From Singulisphaera sp. GP187 (GTDB lineage: Bacteria; Planctomycetota; Phycisphaerae; Phycisphaerales; SM1A02), in the NCBI GenBank assembly GCA_945862215.1, contig CAMAXY010000006.1, positions 20,173 through 84,172 of the forward strand: 64,000 bases of DNA. Direction: 5' to 3'. This document shows positions 44,435 to 52,156 of the stretch, piece after piece. The notes below the pieces were generated by a model. It had not been told where the DNA came from and did no database searches. It saw only the letters and a program-made list of their open reading frames with translations. The translations under genes were made by a program, and so were the position numbers. Each line of letters begins with the position of its first letter. Position 1 is the stretch's first letter.

Positions 44435-47400
44435 ATGGTCTTTCAATTTTCAATCGTCTGCCTTCTTGCTTTCGCTCCATTTCAAAATCCCCAAGATGCG
44501 CCGCCCAATGCGACGATGTTGCGATATCCAGACATCAGTCAGAGTCGCATCGTCTTCTCATATGCGAATGGATTGTGGACTGTCGACAAGAATGGTGGAA
44601 CCGCACAACCCGTTGCAGATCCTCCAGGCGCAGAAGTCTTTGCGCGATTCTCTCCAGATGGAAAGTCCATCGCATTCCTTGGAAATTACGAAGGCAACCG
44701 AGATATTTATGTGACACCTATCGATGGTGGCATTCCGAAGCGTGTGACATACCACCCGTCGGCAGAAACTCCCGCCGACTGGATGAAAGATGGACGCATT
44801 TTGTTCAGTGCAACTGGAATGGGAACATATCCACGCGCTCCGCAAATCTTGGCGGTGTCTGCAGATGGTGGACTGCCAACAGAGTTCCCAACCCCATACG
44901 GCGCGAATCCAACTGTGAGTGCCGATGGAAAGTTTCTTGCATATACACCACATTCAACAGACTCTCGAACATGGAAAAGATATCGCGGTGGAATGGCGAC
45001 AGACATTTGGGTGTATGACCTTACGAACAACACCGCAAAACGCGTGACGCAATGGGAAGGAACTGACACGATTCCAATGTGGCACGGCGACACGCTCTAT
45101 TACTTATGCGATGCTGGGCCAGAGCATCGCTTGAACATTTGGGCATGTGATGCACAAGGCGGCAATCGCCGTCAAATTACAAAATTTGCAGACTTCGATG
45201 TGAAGTGGCCGTCGATCGGACCAGATGACGGTTCCGCTGGCGAGATCGTCTTTCAGAATGGCGCAAGTTTGATGGTTCTGAATCTCGCAACTCGCAAAAC
45301 GCAAACGGTCAATGTCAAGATTCCAGGCGCACGTGCGAAATTGCGCCCGCAGATTATTGATGCGAGCGCATTCATCGACGGGTGGGACATTTCTCCAACT
45401 GGAAAGCGCGCGATCGTTGCAGCGCGGGGCGATATATGGACCCTGCCAGCTGAAAACGGAATCCCCCGCAATTTGACTCCTACAAATGGAATCGCCCAGC
45501 GTGAGCCAACCTGGAGCCCCGATGGAAAGTCGATCGCATTCTTTGATGATTCGACCGAGAATGGATACGAAATTTTTATTATGCCTGCCGATGGAACAGG
45601 TGCGAAACGACAACTGACAAAGTCCAATGGAGCATTCAAGTCTGATCTGAACTGGAGCCCTGATTCCAAGAAAATCACATTCGCCGCAATGACGAATTCC
45701 ATTTTTCTAGTCGATGTTGCCAGCGGCGAAGAAAAACTTGTTGACCGCGAGGAGTGGAACGACGGCGCTCCCCGAGTGAAGTGGAGTCATGATTCATCTT
45801 GGATCACGTATCGCAAGTCCGATACATCTGGTCGTTCAAACCAAGTCGTTATTTATGACGTGGAGTCTGGCGAAAAGCATGAAGTCACTTCGCCTGCTTT
45901 CGGCAGCAATTTGCCAACATTCGATCGTGCTGGAGAATGGTTGTACTACACCAGCGATCAAGAGTTCACTCCAAAGTATGGCTCGATGGATTCGACTTGG
46001 ATTTATGATAATTCTGAAGTCTTGCTTGCAATTCCGCTGCGTGCGAGTGTGAAGGCCGCATGGCAGACGACAGAGAGCGACGAAGAAGTTCCTGTGTCGG
46101 AAAAGAAGCCAAAGGATGCGAAGGATGCGAAACCCGCGGATCCAAAGCCAGCGGATGATGACGCGAAGCCCGCGGATCCAAAGCCTGCGGATGATGATGC
46201 GAAGCCTGCGGATCCAAAGCCAGCGGATGATGATGCGAAGCCTGCGGATCTAAAGCCTGCGGATGATGATGCGAAGCCCACCGCCGCTCCTGAAACACCT
46301 CCAGTTGTTGCAACAGATGTCAAGACAGATGCTCCAGTTGCAACTCCTGAGAAGCCGAAGCGCAAAGGATTCGTAATCGAATTCGACAACATCGAATCGC
46401 GAGCGGTTCGAGTTCCTGGAGCGATTCGAGGTGCATTTGGAAATCTTGCAGTCAATGACAAAGGCCTTCTGATTTATACACGCCGCGGCGATAACAGCGG
46501 AATCAAGATCATTGATGCTCGCGAAAAAAAGCCAACTGAAAAAGTACTCACAACTGGCGGTGGATTTGTAATCACCGCTGACGGGAAGAAGATTCTCGTC
46601 CCCGAAGGTGCGAATGCACGCATTGTCGAGGCTGCAGCGGGCGGAGCTTCGAAACCAGTTGTGACAAAACCCATGATGGTTGATGTAGACCCACGCGCTG
46701 AATGGCGGCAAATGGTTGGCGATGCATGGCTCGTCTTTAGAGACTTTTTCTATGACCCCAACATGCACAATGTTGATTGGCCTGCAATTCGTGCTCGTTA
46801 CATCGCCCTCGTTGATGATGCCAATAGTCGCGAAGATGTTTCATTCATCATTTCAGAAATGATCTCGGAGTTGAATGTTGGTCATGCGTATTACAACGGC
46901 GGTGATATCGAAGGAAGTTCGACAACCAACACAGGATTGCTCGGCGTTGACTTTGATATTGGCTTTGCCCCTGCGCCTGACGGAACCACTGCCAGCGCTT
47001 ATCAAATCAAGCGAATTTATGAAGGCGCTCCTTGGGATTCCGACGCACGAAATCCACTGCGTTCTCCTGGAGTCAATGTGAAGGAAGGCGAATTTATTCT
47101 CGCCGTGAATGGAACACCGATCGACTTGAAGAAAGCACCATGGGCTGCATTCGCTGGTCTTGGCGACAAGACGGTCACACTTTTGGTTTCTGCGAAACCA
47201 TTTCGAGACGAGACTGCACGAAGTGTTGTAGTCACAACAATCGACAGCGATGCAGACTTGCGATATCGCTCATGGATCGAAGCGAATCGTGCGTATGTCA
47301 ATCGCAAGACCGAAGGCCGTGTGGGTTATGTTTATGTTCCAAATACAGGAACTGATGGACAGAATGATCTCATGCGCCAATTCATTGGACAGCGCGGCAA

Positions 47401-47959
47401 AGATGCGCTCATCATCGACGAACGTTGGAATGGTGGCGGACAGATTCCATCGCGATTCATTGAACTACTTGATCGCCCTGTGACGAATTGGTGGGCTCGG
47501 CGCGATACACGCAGTCAAGCATGGCCAGAGGATGGACACTTTGGTCCAAAGGCAATGTTGATTAATGGACTCGCTGGTTCGGGCGGCGACATGTTTCCGT
47601 GGCTCTTTCGTCAAGCGAAACTTGGACCGCTCGTGGGAACTCGAACATGGGGCGGACTCGTGGGAATTTCAGGCAATCCAGGACTTGTTGATGGTGGCGG
47701 CGTGCGCGTGCCAAAATTTGCGTTCTATGAAACTGATGGGACGTGGGGAATCGAAGGCCACGGTGTTGATCCCGACGTGATGGTTATTGATGATCCTGCT
47801 GTGATGCATGGCGGACCATCACGAGGTGGAATCGATCCGCAAATGGATGTTGCTGTTGACTTGATGGAGAAAGCGATTCGCGAACAGCCATTCAAGGTTG
47901 TTCCAACTCCGCCATATCCAGCTCGACAAGGCATGGGATTGCCAACTGCAGATCATTAA
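44435..47959 (+). CDS. Secreted Tricorn-type protease (S41 family)
   Basis: 1174 residues from ATG 44435, chosen because AGGAG lies seven bases upstream and a signal peptide follows (MVFQFSIVCLLAFAPFQ). The N-terminal half consists of beta-propeller blades (FSPDGKSIAFLGNYEGNRDIYVTPIDGG, WSPDGKSIAFFDD..., WSPDSKKITFAAM), as in Tricorn. Then comes a four-unit 12-residue linker repeat, a C1/PDZ part (KEGEFILAVNGTPIDLKKA) and the S41 catalytic part, with nucleophile Ser1049 in LAGSGGDMFPW. Tricorn cuts oligopeptides from the proteasome; the exported planctomycete form probably degrades peptides in the periplasm. A mosaic repeat lies just downstream. Confidence 0.92.
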   Translation: MVFQFSIVCLLAFAPFQNPQDAPPNATMLRYPDISQSRIVFSYANGLWTVDKNGGTAQPVADPPGAEVFARFSPDGKSIAFLGNYEGNRDIYVTPIDGGIPKRVTYHPSAETPADWMKDGRILFSATGMGTYPRAPQILAVSADGGLPTEFPTPYGANPTVSADGKFLAYTPHSTDSRTWKRYRGGMATDIWVYDLTNNTAKRVTQWEGTDTIPMWHGDTLYYLCDAGPEHRLNIWACDAQGGNRRQITKFADFDVKWPSIGPDDGSAGEIVFQNGASLMVLNLATRKTQTVNVKIPGARAKLRPQIIDASAFIDGWDISPTGKRAIVAARGDIWTLPAENGIPRNLTPTNGIAQREPTWSPDGKSIAFFDDSTENGYEIFIMPADGTGAKRQLTKSNGAFKSDLNWSPDSKKITFAAMTNSIFLVDVASGEEKLVDREEWNDGAPRVKWSHDSSWITYRKSDTSGRSNQVVIYDVESGEKHEVTSPAFGSNLPTFDRAGEWLYYTSDQEFTPKYGSMDSTWIYDNSEVLLAIPLRASVKAAWQTTESDEEVPVSEKKPKDAKDAKPADPKPADDDAKPADPKPADDDAKPADPKPADDDAKPADLKPADDDAKPTAAPETPPVVATDVKTDAPVATPEKPKRKGFVIEFDNIESRAVRVPGAIRGAFGNLAVNDKGLLIYTRRGDNSGIKIIDAREKKPTEKVLTTGGGFVITADGKKILVPEGANARIVEAAAGGASKPVVTKPMMVDVDPRAEWRQMVGDAWLVFRDFFYDPNMHNVDWPAIRARYIALVDDANSREDVSFIISEMISELNVGHAYYNGGDIEGSSTTNTGLLGVDFDIGFAPAPDGTTASAYQIKRIYEGAPWDSDARNPLRSPGVNVKEGEFILAVNGTPIDLKKAPWAAFAGLGDKTVTLLVSAKPFRDETARSVVVTTIDSDADLRYRSWIEANRAYVNRKTEGRVGYVYVPNTGTDGQNDLMRQFIGQRGKDALIIDERWNGGGQIPSRFIELLDRPVTNWWARRDTRSQAWPEDGHFGPKAMLINGLAGSGGDMFPWLFRQAKLGPLVGTRTWGGLVGISGNPGLVDGGGVRVPKFAFYETDGTWGIEGHGVDPDVMVIDDPAVMHGGPSRGGIDPQMDVAVDLMEKAIREQPFKVVPTPPYPARQGMGLPTADH
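46130..46273 (+). repeat. Four 36-bp tandem repeats inside the Tricorn gene
   Basis: Units start at 46130, 46166, 46202 and 46238 and encode KPADPKPADDDA with slight changes (KPADLKPADDDA in the fourth). In frame, so they lengthen a charged flexible linker between propeller and protease regions. Such arrays often vary in copy number between strains. Confidence 0.95.
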
Positions 47960-47969
47960 TTGATTGGGC

Positions 47970-48172
47970 TCATAAGTGGTTCGTGCAGATTTTGGCAGCG
48001 GGCTGATTCGCCCCCGGGCTCAAACATGCTGCGCCTCGCCTACGCAGACTCCGGCTCGGCTTGCAAACTCGCCGGGGTTCAAATCATTCCGCTGCCCACG
48101 GTAGCGAATCAAATTCTCGCTCGAACGTTTTGCAGATTCCGTCGCGCATCTGTTTGCGTATCCAGCCAATGC
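47970..48172 (+). repeat. Mosaic repeat copy A (modules Y-Z-W, truncated palindrome)
   Basis: The gap between the converging Tricorn and esterase genes is filled with modules seen again downstream: Y (about 47970-48005, as at 51857 and 59203), Z (48018-48072, 55 bases, same as 59312-59366) and W (48092-48142, 51 bases, same as 51898-51948 with few changes). After W the flank of the 127-bp palindrome begins (GCGTATCCAGCC) and breaks off at the esterase stop codon. Confidence 0.85.
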
Positions 48173-50278
48173 CTAATTCGGCTTCGTCTCCGGCATATCG
48201 GTTGCAAACGGCGGCGCTGGAAAACCAGCAGAATTGACCAGATTTGCGCGCACGGGATTGCTACTCCACGCATAGCGAACGGTGGTCGGAGCTTGCACCT
48301 TTGAACTCGAGAGAATCACCGTCGATCCTTCAATCTTCGCATCTGCCCACTCAAACTTTCCATCTGATCCTGCAATCGCAAATCCGCCCACTGGCGCTCC
48401 ATTCGCGCCCGCGAGTCCCGTTGCATGATCGAACGTAACAATCATCTTCGCGCCTTGCACTGAACTTGATTGATAGAGCGGTCCAGAAAATTCGCCGCCG
48501 CGCGCATACACCTGTGAAAGCGCCCACGCAGCAAGGCGATCTGCAACGGCCTTCTTGTTACGCGGATGAATATCGTTCGCATCTCCAACATCAATTGCAA
48601 CTGCAAGGCCGCAGTGCGGCACAACTCGAACAGTGTTCGACTGAGCATCACGGAGCGCAGACCATTCCCCTTCGACTGGATCGTCGCTCGCTGCACGGAA
48701 TCCTGCTAACTGAACAATGCCGAAAGGAAAATTACCCTCGTTCCACTTCGCGCGCCACGCACGAATCATCAGTGGAAGAAGTTCACGATATTGATCAGCT
48801 TCACCTGCATTTGCTTCCCCTTGATACCAAAGCGCACCACGAATTGCGAAAGGAACAACGGGCGCCATCATCGCATTCCACATCGAACCGAACGACCCCG
48901 ATTGAGCCTGAGGATGCGTTGGCCCCTGTGGTGCGTTTGGTGCATGGACCGTCGAAGTCGATCCACGCTTCCACTGCCATTCACCGGCAAGCGCAATAGA
49001 ATTTGCATCTGTTGCGGAGACTCCATCGGTGGTCGCCAAATTCATCTCCATTCCTTGAGCTTTTCCACTAAATCCCCCAGCACCTTGTGTATCAACAATC
49101 AACACAGCGATTTCATTTACGCCTGCGTGGAGAGTTGCACCAGGAACCGAATATGTTCGCGGCGCTTGCCAAAAACCTGTCGTCCGTCCAACTTCAATGC
49201 CGTTGATCCACACGATGTCGCTCTCATCGATGGGACCCAGGAGCAATTTCGCATCTCGCCCTGCCCAAGAATTCGGCAAAGTAATTGTGCGTCGCCACCA
49301 TGTTGCTCCGTCAAAGTCTGCAAGTGATTCTGTTCCTGCCACAGTTCCAAAGACTCCAGGAACTTGCGCCGCACGCCATGTATGCGCTGCATCGGCTGGT
49401 TCTGTTTCCCAGTGATTTGCAAAACCACTTTCTTTCAATTGGAGATTTTTCCAATATGCACTGATCGCCTCTTGATATGCGCGCGTCTGCTCATCTATCA
49501 ACGTTTGCATTTGTGCCGGCGACATATGCTCAAATGTTGCGCCAGCTTTTTGCTGCTCGGCAACAATTGCTGCGAACATCGGATTAGTCAATGCGATATC
49601 CGCTGGAGTCCACGGCTCCGCGCGCGTTCCGCCCCAATTGATCGACAGAATTCCAACTGGAACATCGAGCGTCGAACCAACTTTGGCAGCAAACCAAGCA
49701 CCAACTGCCGTGAATCCTTGCGCACTTTCCGCAGTGGAAACAATCCATTTCGTAGGTAAATCTGCCTCTGGATATGCAGACATCCTGCGGTCAGGAGTGA
49801 AACATCGCACCGTCGCAGGCAGTGTCTGAGCGAGCGTATCGCCCCCAATACTTCCTTGAACTTTCCATTCCATATTTGACTGACCACCGCAAAGCCACAC
49901 TTCTCCAACAAGCACATCGCTGCATTGCACACTCTCGCCAGCACACGCAACCTTCATCATCAATGGATTCTTGCAAGCACTCATCGCAGGAAGTCGAGCC
50001 ATAAATTTTCCGTCGTCGCCTGACTTCACCTGCACGCTGTTGATCACCTTTCCACTTCCGTCGACGATTGAAACATCAACCATCTGCACCGCTTTCGCTC
50101 GCCCCCAGACGGGAACGACCATGTCACGCTGAAGAACCATGTGATCAGCAATCACCGAAGGCAGAGTGATGTCAGCGCGAGCAATTGTCGGCAGAGTGAT
50201 CGCAAGGATTGCAAGAGCAATCAAGTTGTTTGTCGTGCGGAGGGTTGAAAAAAAATACGCTTGGTTGACGCTTTTCAT
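48173..50278 (-). CDS. Sialate O-acetylesterase-like SGNH hydrolase, secreted
   Basis: 701 residues with a signal peptide (LIALAILAITLPTIARA). SGNH blocks: GEVWLCGGQSNMEW (catalytic Ser134), INWGGTRAEPW, and IDVGDANDIHPRNK with the catalytic Asp/His. A galactose-binding-like beta domain (ATWWRRTITLPNSWAGRDAKLLLGPIDESDIVWINGIEVG) is inserted in the middle, as in family relatives. It probably removes acetyl groups from extracellular polysaccharides. The start overlaps the upstream phosphodiesterase-type gene by ATGA. The last residues (PFATDMPETKPN) run into the mosaic repeat. Confidence 0.88.
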   Translation of the reverse strand: MKSVNQAYFFSTLRTTNNLIALAILAITLPTIARADITLPSVIADHMVLQRDMVVPVWGRAKAVQMVDVSIVDGSGKVINSVQVKSGDDGKFMARLPAMSACKNPLMMKVACAGESVQCSDVLVGEVWLCGGQSNMEWKVQGSIGGDTLAQTLPATVRCFTPDRRMSAYPEADLPTKWIVSTAESAQGFTAVGAWFAAKVGSTLDVPVGILSINWGGTRAEPWTPADIALTNPMFAAIVAEQQKAGATFEHMSPAQMQTLIDEQTRAYQEAISAYWKNLQLKESGFANHWETEPADAAHTWRAAQVPGVFGTVAGTESLADFDGATWWRRTITLPNSWAGRDAKLLLGPIDESDIVWINGIEVGRTTGFWQAPRTYSVPGATLHAGVNEIAVLIVDTQGAGGFSGKAQGMEMNLATTDGVSATDANSIALAGEWQWKRGSTSTVHAPNAPQGPTHPQAQSGSFGSMWNAMMAPVVPFAIRGALWYQGEANAGEADQYRELLPLMIRAWRAKWNEGNFPFGIVQLAGFRAASDDPVEGEWSALRDAQSNTVRVVPHCGLAVAIDVGDANDIHPRNKKAVADRLAAWALSQVYARGGEFSGPLYQSSSVQGAKMIVTFDHATGLAGANGAPVGGFAIAGSDGKFEWADAKIEGSTVILSSSKVQAPTTVRYAWSSNPVRANLVNSAGFPAPPFATDMPETKPN

Positions 50279-51366
50279 CGCACTGTTGTACCCGCACTGG
50301 GAACAAAAATGAGATCTTGCGCTGCATTAACGGTCGAGTTTGGAATCGCAGGCAATCCAAGCATCATCAATACAAGATTGCCGGCATCCGCGTTTCGAAT
50401 GGGCTTTGCTTCTTCGGCACGCGGATTTTCCGCTGCGTTTGGAAGCGTTCGCAGTTTGGCATTGGTCGCATACAGATCCGACGGGGCTTGATCGACTCCA
50501 AGCCAAACAAGAAAGGGAATCGTGAAATTTATTGGTGCTTTGGGATCAGTGTGACTCCGCGGTGGAACGCCACCGCCATGATCGGATGTCAAAACAATTG
50601 CAACATGGCCGCACAATGTCGCGTCGGAATCTATACCTGAAAGCAATTTGCCAATTGCACTGTCAACACGAACGCATGATTTGCGATATTCCGTCTCGTC
50701 CGCAAGATCCCACGCTTGTGCATGACCAGCGCCGTCGGTCTCTGCGAAGTGCAAGAAAGACAAACTCCGTTCACCTTTCACTGCAGAATGCGTTATGAAT
50801 TTCAAAGTTTCTGTCGCGACTTGATCGCTCTCTTTGCAAATGATGAACGCATCAATCTTATCGCGACCATCATCCGTACCAACGATGTCCATCGACCCAT
50901 TGGTTTCGTCATAACTCTGATCCAACAATATGAACTTGGTTTTCGTGGCAATGACAGCAGTTGCGACTCCTCGATCGCTTGCAACATCAAACATGCTTGC
51001 AACATATTCTCCATGCATTTCGTTGATCGTTCCCCCTGCACCAGGTTTGGGAGGATCCGAATTCCCAAGCCAATTATGCCCCAAAGGACCAGCGAAAAGT
51101 CGCCCCGTCACCATCCCAACATGATTGGGAAGCGTGACGGTCGAATCTGGATCGGTCCGCGCATCGAATGTATGAGGCCCTCGCAAGAGTCGAGCCATCG
51201 AAGGATGTTTCTCAATCAAGGGTGCTTGTAACAATTCAGGACGCAAACCATCGACGCTGATCAAGATGACATGATTGATCACCTTCGCATTTTGAGGGGG
51301 CGAGGGATTTGAGGATTCGGTTGCCATACAAATGGCAGAGACGATCAGTAAGAAACAGCCAAACAT
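50275..51366 (-). CDS. Secreted alkaline-phosphatase-superfamily hydrolase (type I phosphodiesterase-like)
   Basis: 363 residues from ATG 51366 with signal peptide MFGCFLLIVSAICMA; a TTG ten codons earlier (51396) is an alternative. Superfamily metal-site motifs: HVILISVDGLRPELL with the first Asp, STVTLPNHVGMVTGR with the nucleophile Thr, FAETDGAGHA and LTSDHGGG. This order fits nucleotide pyrophosphatase/phosphodiesterases rather than sulfatases (no CxPSR). Co-transcribed with the acetylesterase, suggesting stripping of substituents from extracellular polymers (inference). Confidence 0.87.
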   Translation of the reverse strand: MFGCFLLIVSAICMATESSNPSPPQNAKVINHVILISVDGLRPELLQAPLIEKHPSMARLLRGPHTFDARTDPDSTVTLPNHVGMVTGRLFAGPLGHNWLGNSDPPKPGAGGTINEMHGEYVASMFDVASDRGVATAVIATKTKFILLDQSYDETNGSMDIVGTDDGRDKIDAFIICKESDQVATETLKFITHSAVKGERSLSFLHFAETDGAGHAQAWDLADETEYRKSCVRVDSAIGKLLSGIDSDATLCGHVAIVLTSDHGGGVPPRSHTDPKAPINFTIPFLVWLGVDQAPSDLYATNAKLRTLPNAAENPRAEEAKPIRNADAGNLVLMMLGLPAIPNSTVNAAQDLIFVPSAGTTVR

Positions 51367-51436
51367 CACGAAATGATAAGACTTGAAGAGACACAATCAC
51401 GCATTCTTATTGTAAATCTTCCGTTCATTCCTTAGG

Positions 51437-51464
51437 TTGTCAGTCCATACGAAACTGTTATGAT
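51437..51464 (+). promoter_or_regulatory. Candidate promoter of tRNA-Gly
   Basis: TTGTCA (51437-51442), a 16-base spacer and TATGAT (51459-51464), about 43 bases before the tRNA. Good fit to the sigma-70 consensus. Confidence 0.5.
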
Positions 51465-51507
51465 CATTTATTACGAATGGTTTTCGAGTCATTCGGAAAG
51501 TTGATTT

Positions 51508-51579
51508 GCGGGCGTAGCTCAGTGGTAGAGCGCAACCTTGCCAAGGTTGATGTCGAGGGTTCGAGTCCCTTCGCCCGCT
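51508..51579 (+). tRNA. tRNA-Gly(GCC)
   Basis: 72 bases. Acceptor GCGGGCG/CGCCCGC with discriminator T, D-arm TAGCTCAGTGGTAGAGC, anticodon stem CAACC/GGTTG with loop TTGCCAA and anticodon GCC at 51540-51542, T-arm GAGGG-TTCGAGT-CCCTT. CCA is not encoded. Followed by a classical terminator. Confidence 0.97.
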
Positions 51580-51590
51580 TTTCCAATTCA

Positions 51591-51619
51591 AACCCGAAGC
51601 ACCACGCTTCGGGTTTTTT
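51591..51619 (+). terminator. Intrinsic terminator after tRNA-Gly
   Basis: Perfect 10-bp stem AACCCGAAGC/GCTTCGGGTT with loop ACCAC, followed by TTTT. The clearest Rho-independent terminator in the window. Confidence 0.9.
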
Positions 51620-51720
51620 GTTGAATTCGTACTGCATAAACCCTCTCAGCCAGACTTTGCTACATGATTCCACTGTCTGATTCCGCTGCTGTCTCCACTG
51701 TTCGAATCTGTTTGCGTATC

Positions 51721-51847
51721 CAGCCGCTGGAAAGTTCTCTCGGGCGAGTTCCGCAGGCGGCCGACGAAACTTACGGTCAAACTTCGTAAATCGGATCCTG
51801 TCGGTCGCCGAGGACTGTTTGAGCCCCGAGAGGACTTTTCACGGCTG
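51721..51847 (+). repeat. 127-bp palindromic element, copy X1
   Basis: Ends are imperfect inverted repeats (CAGCCGCTGGAAAG... at 51721-51745 and ...CTTTTCACGGCTG at 51823-51847). An inner 10-bp stem GGCGGCCGAC/GTCGGTCGCC and an apical TTACG/CGTAA pair lie inside. Same length and orientation as X2 and X3. Flanked by GCGTATCC on the left and CACTTATGCA on the right. Confidence 0.9.
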
Positions 51848-51856
51848 CACACTTAT

Positions 51857-51948
51857 GCATGGACTCAAAAGTGGTTCGTGCAGATTTTGGCAGCGGACTG
51901 CCCACGTTGGCGAATCAAATTCTCGCTCGAACGTTTTTCAGATTCCGT
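51857..51948 (+). repeat. Mosaic modules Y and W between X1 and X2
   Basis: Y (51857-51900, 44 bases, starting GCATGGACTCAAAAGTGG) is nearly identical to 59203-59246 and to copy A. W (51898-51948) matches 48092-48142. Module Z, present in the other two clusters, is missing here, so the modules are lost or gained as units. Confidence 0.85.
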
Positions 51949-51968
51949 GGCGATTTCGCTTGCGTGCC

Positions 51969-52095
51969 CAGCCGTTGGAAAGTTCTCTCGGGCGAGTTCC
52001 GCAGGCGGCCGACGTCACTTGCAGTCAAACTTCGTAAATCGGATCGTCTCGGTCGCCGAGGACTGTTTGAGCCCCGAGAGGACTTTCCACGGCTG
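51969..52095 (+). repeat. 127-bp palindromic element, copy X2
   Basis: Outer arms 51969 onward and up to 52095. In this copy the right arm reads CTTTCCACGGCTG, which makes the outer stem complete apart from one bulged T and one wobble: a structure-improving difference from X1. Inner 10-bp stem kept. 122 bases downstream of X1 in the same orientation. Confidence 0.9.
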
Positions 52096-52156
52096 CACAC
52101 TTATGCAATTCCGTTGTTCGATTCCGTGGCTGTTTCCGCTGCTCAAAACCTCCAAC

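Noticed and set aside
51508..51580. tRNA-Gly as an integrative-element attachment site
   Set aside because: The tRNA is followed by its own terminator and repeats, but no integrase gene and no duplicate of the tRNA 3' end were found nearby.
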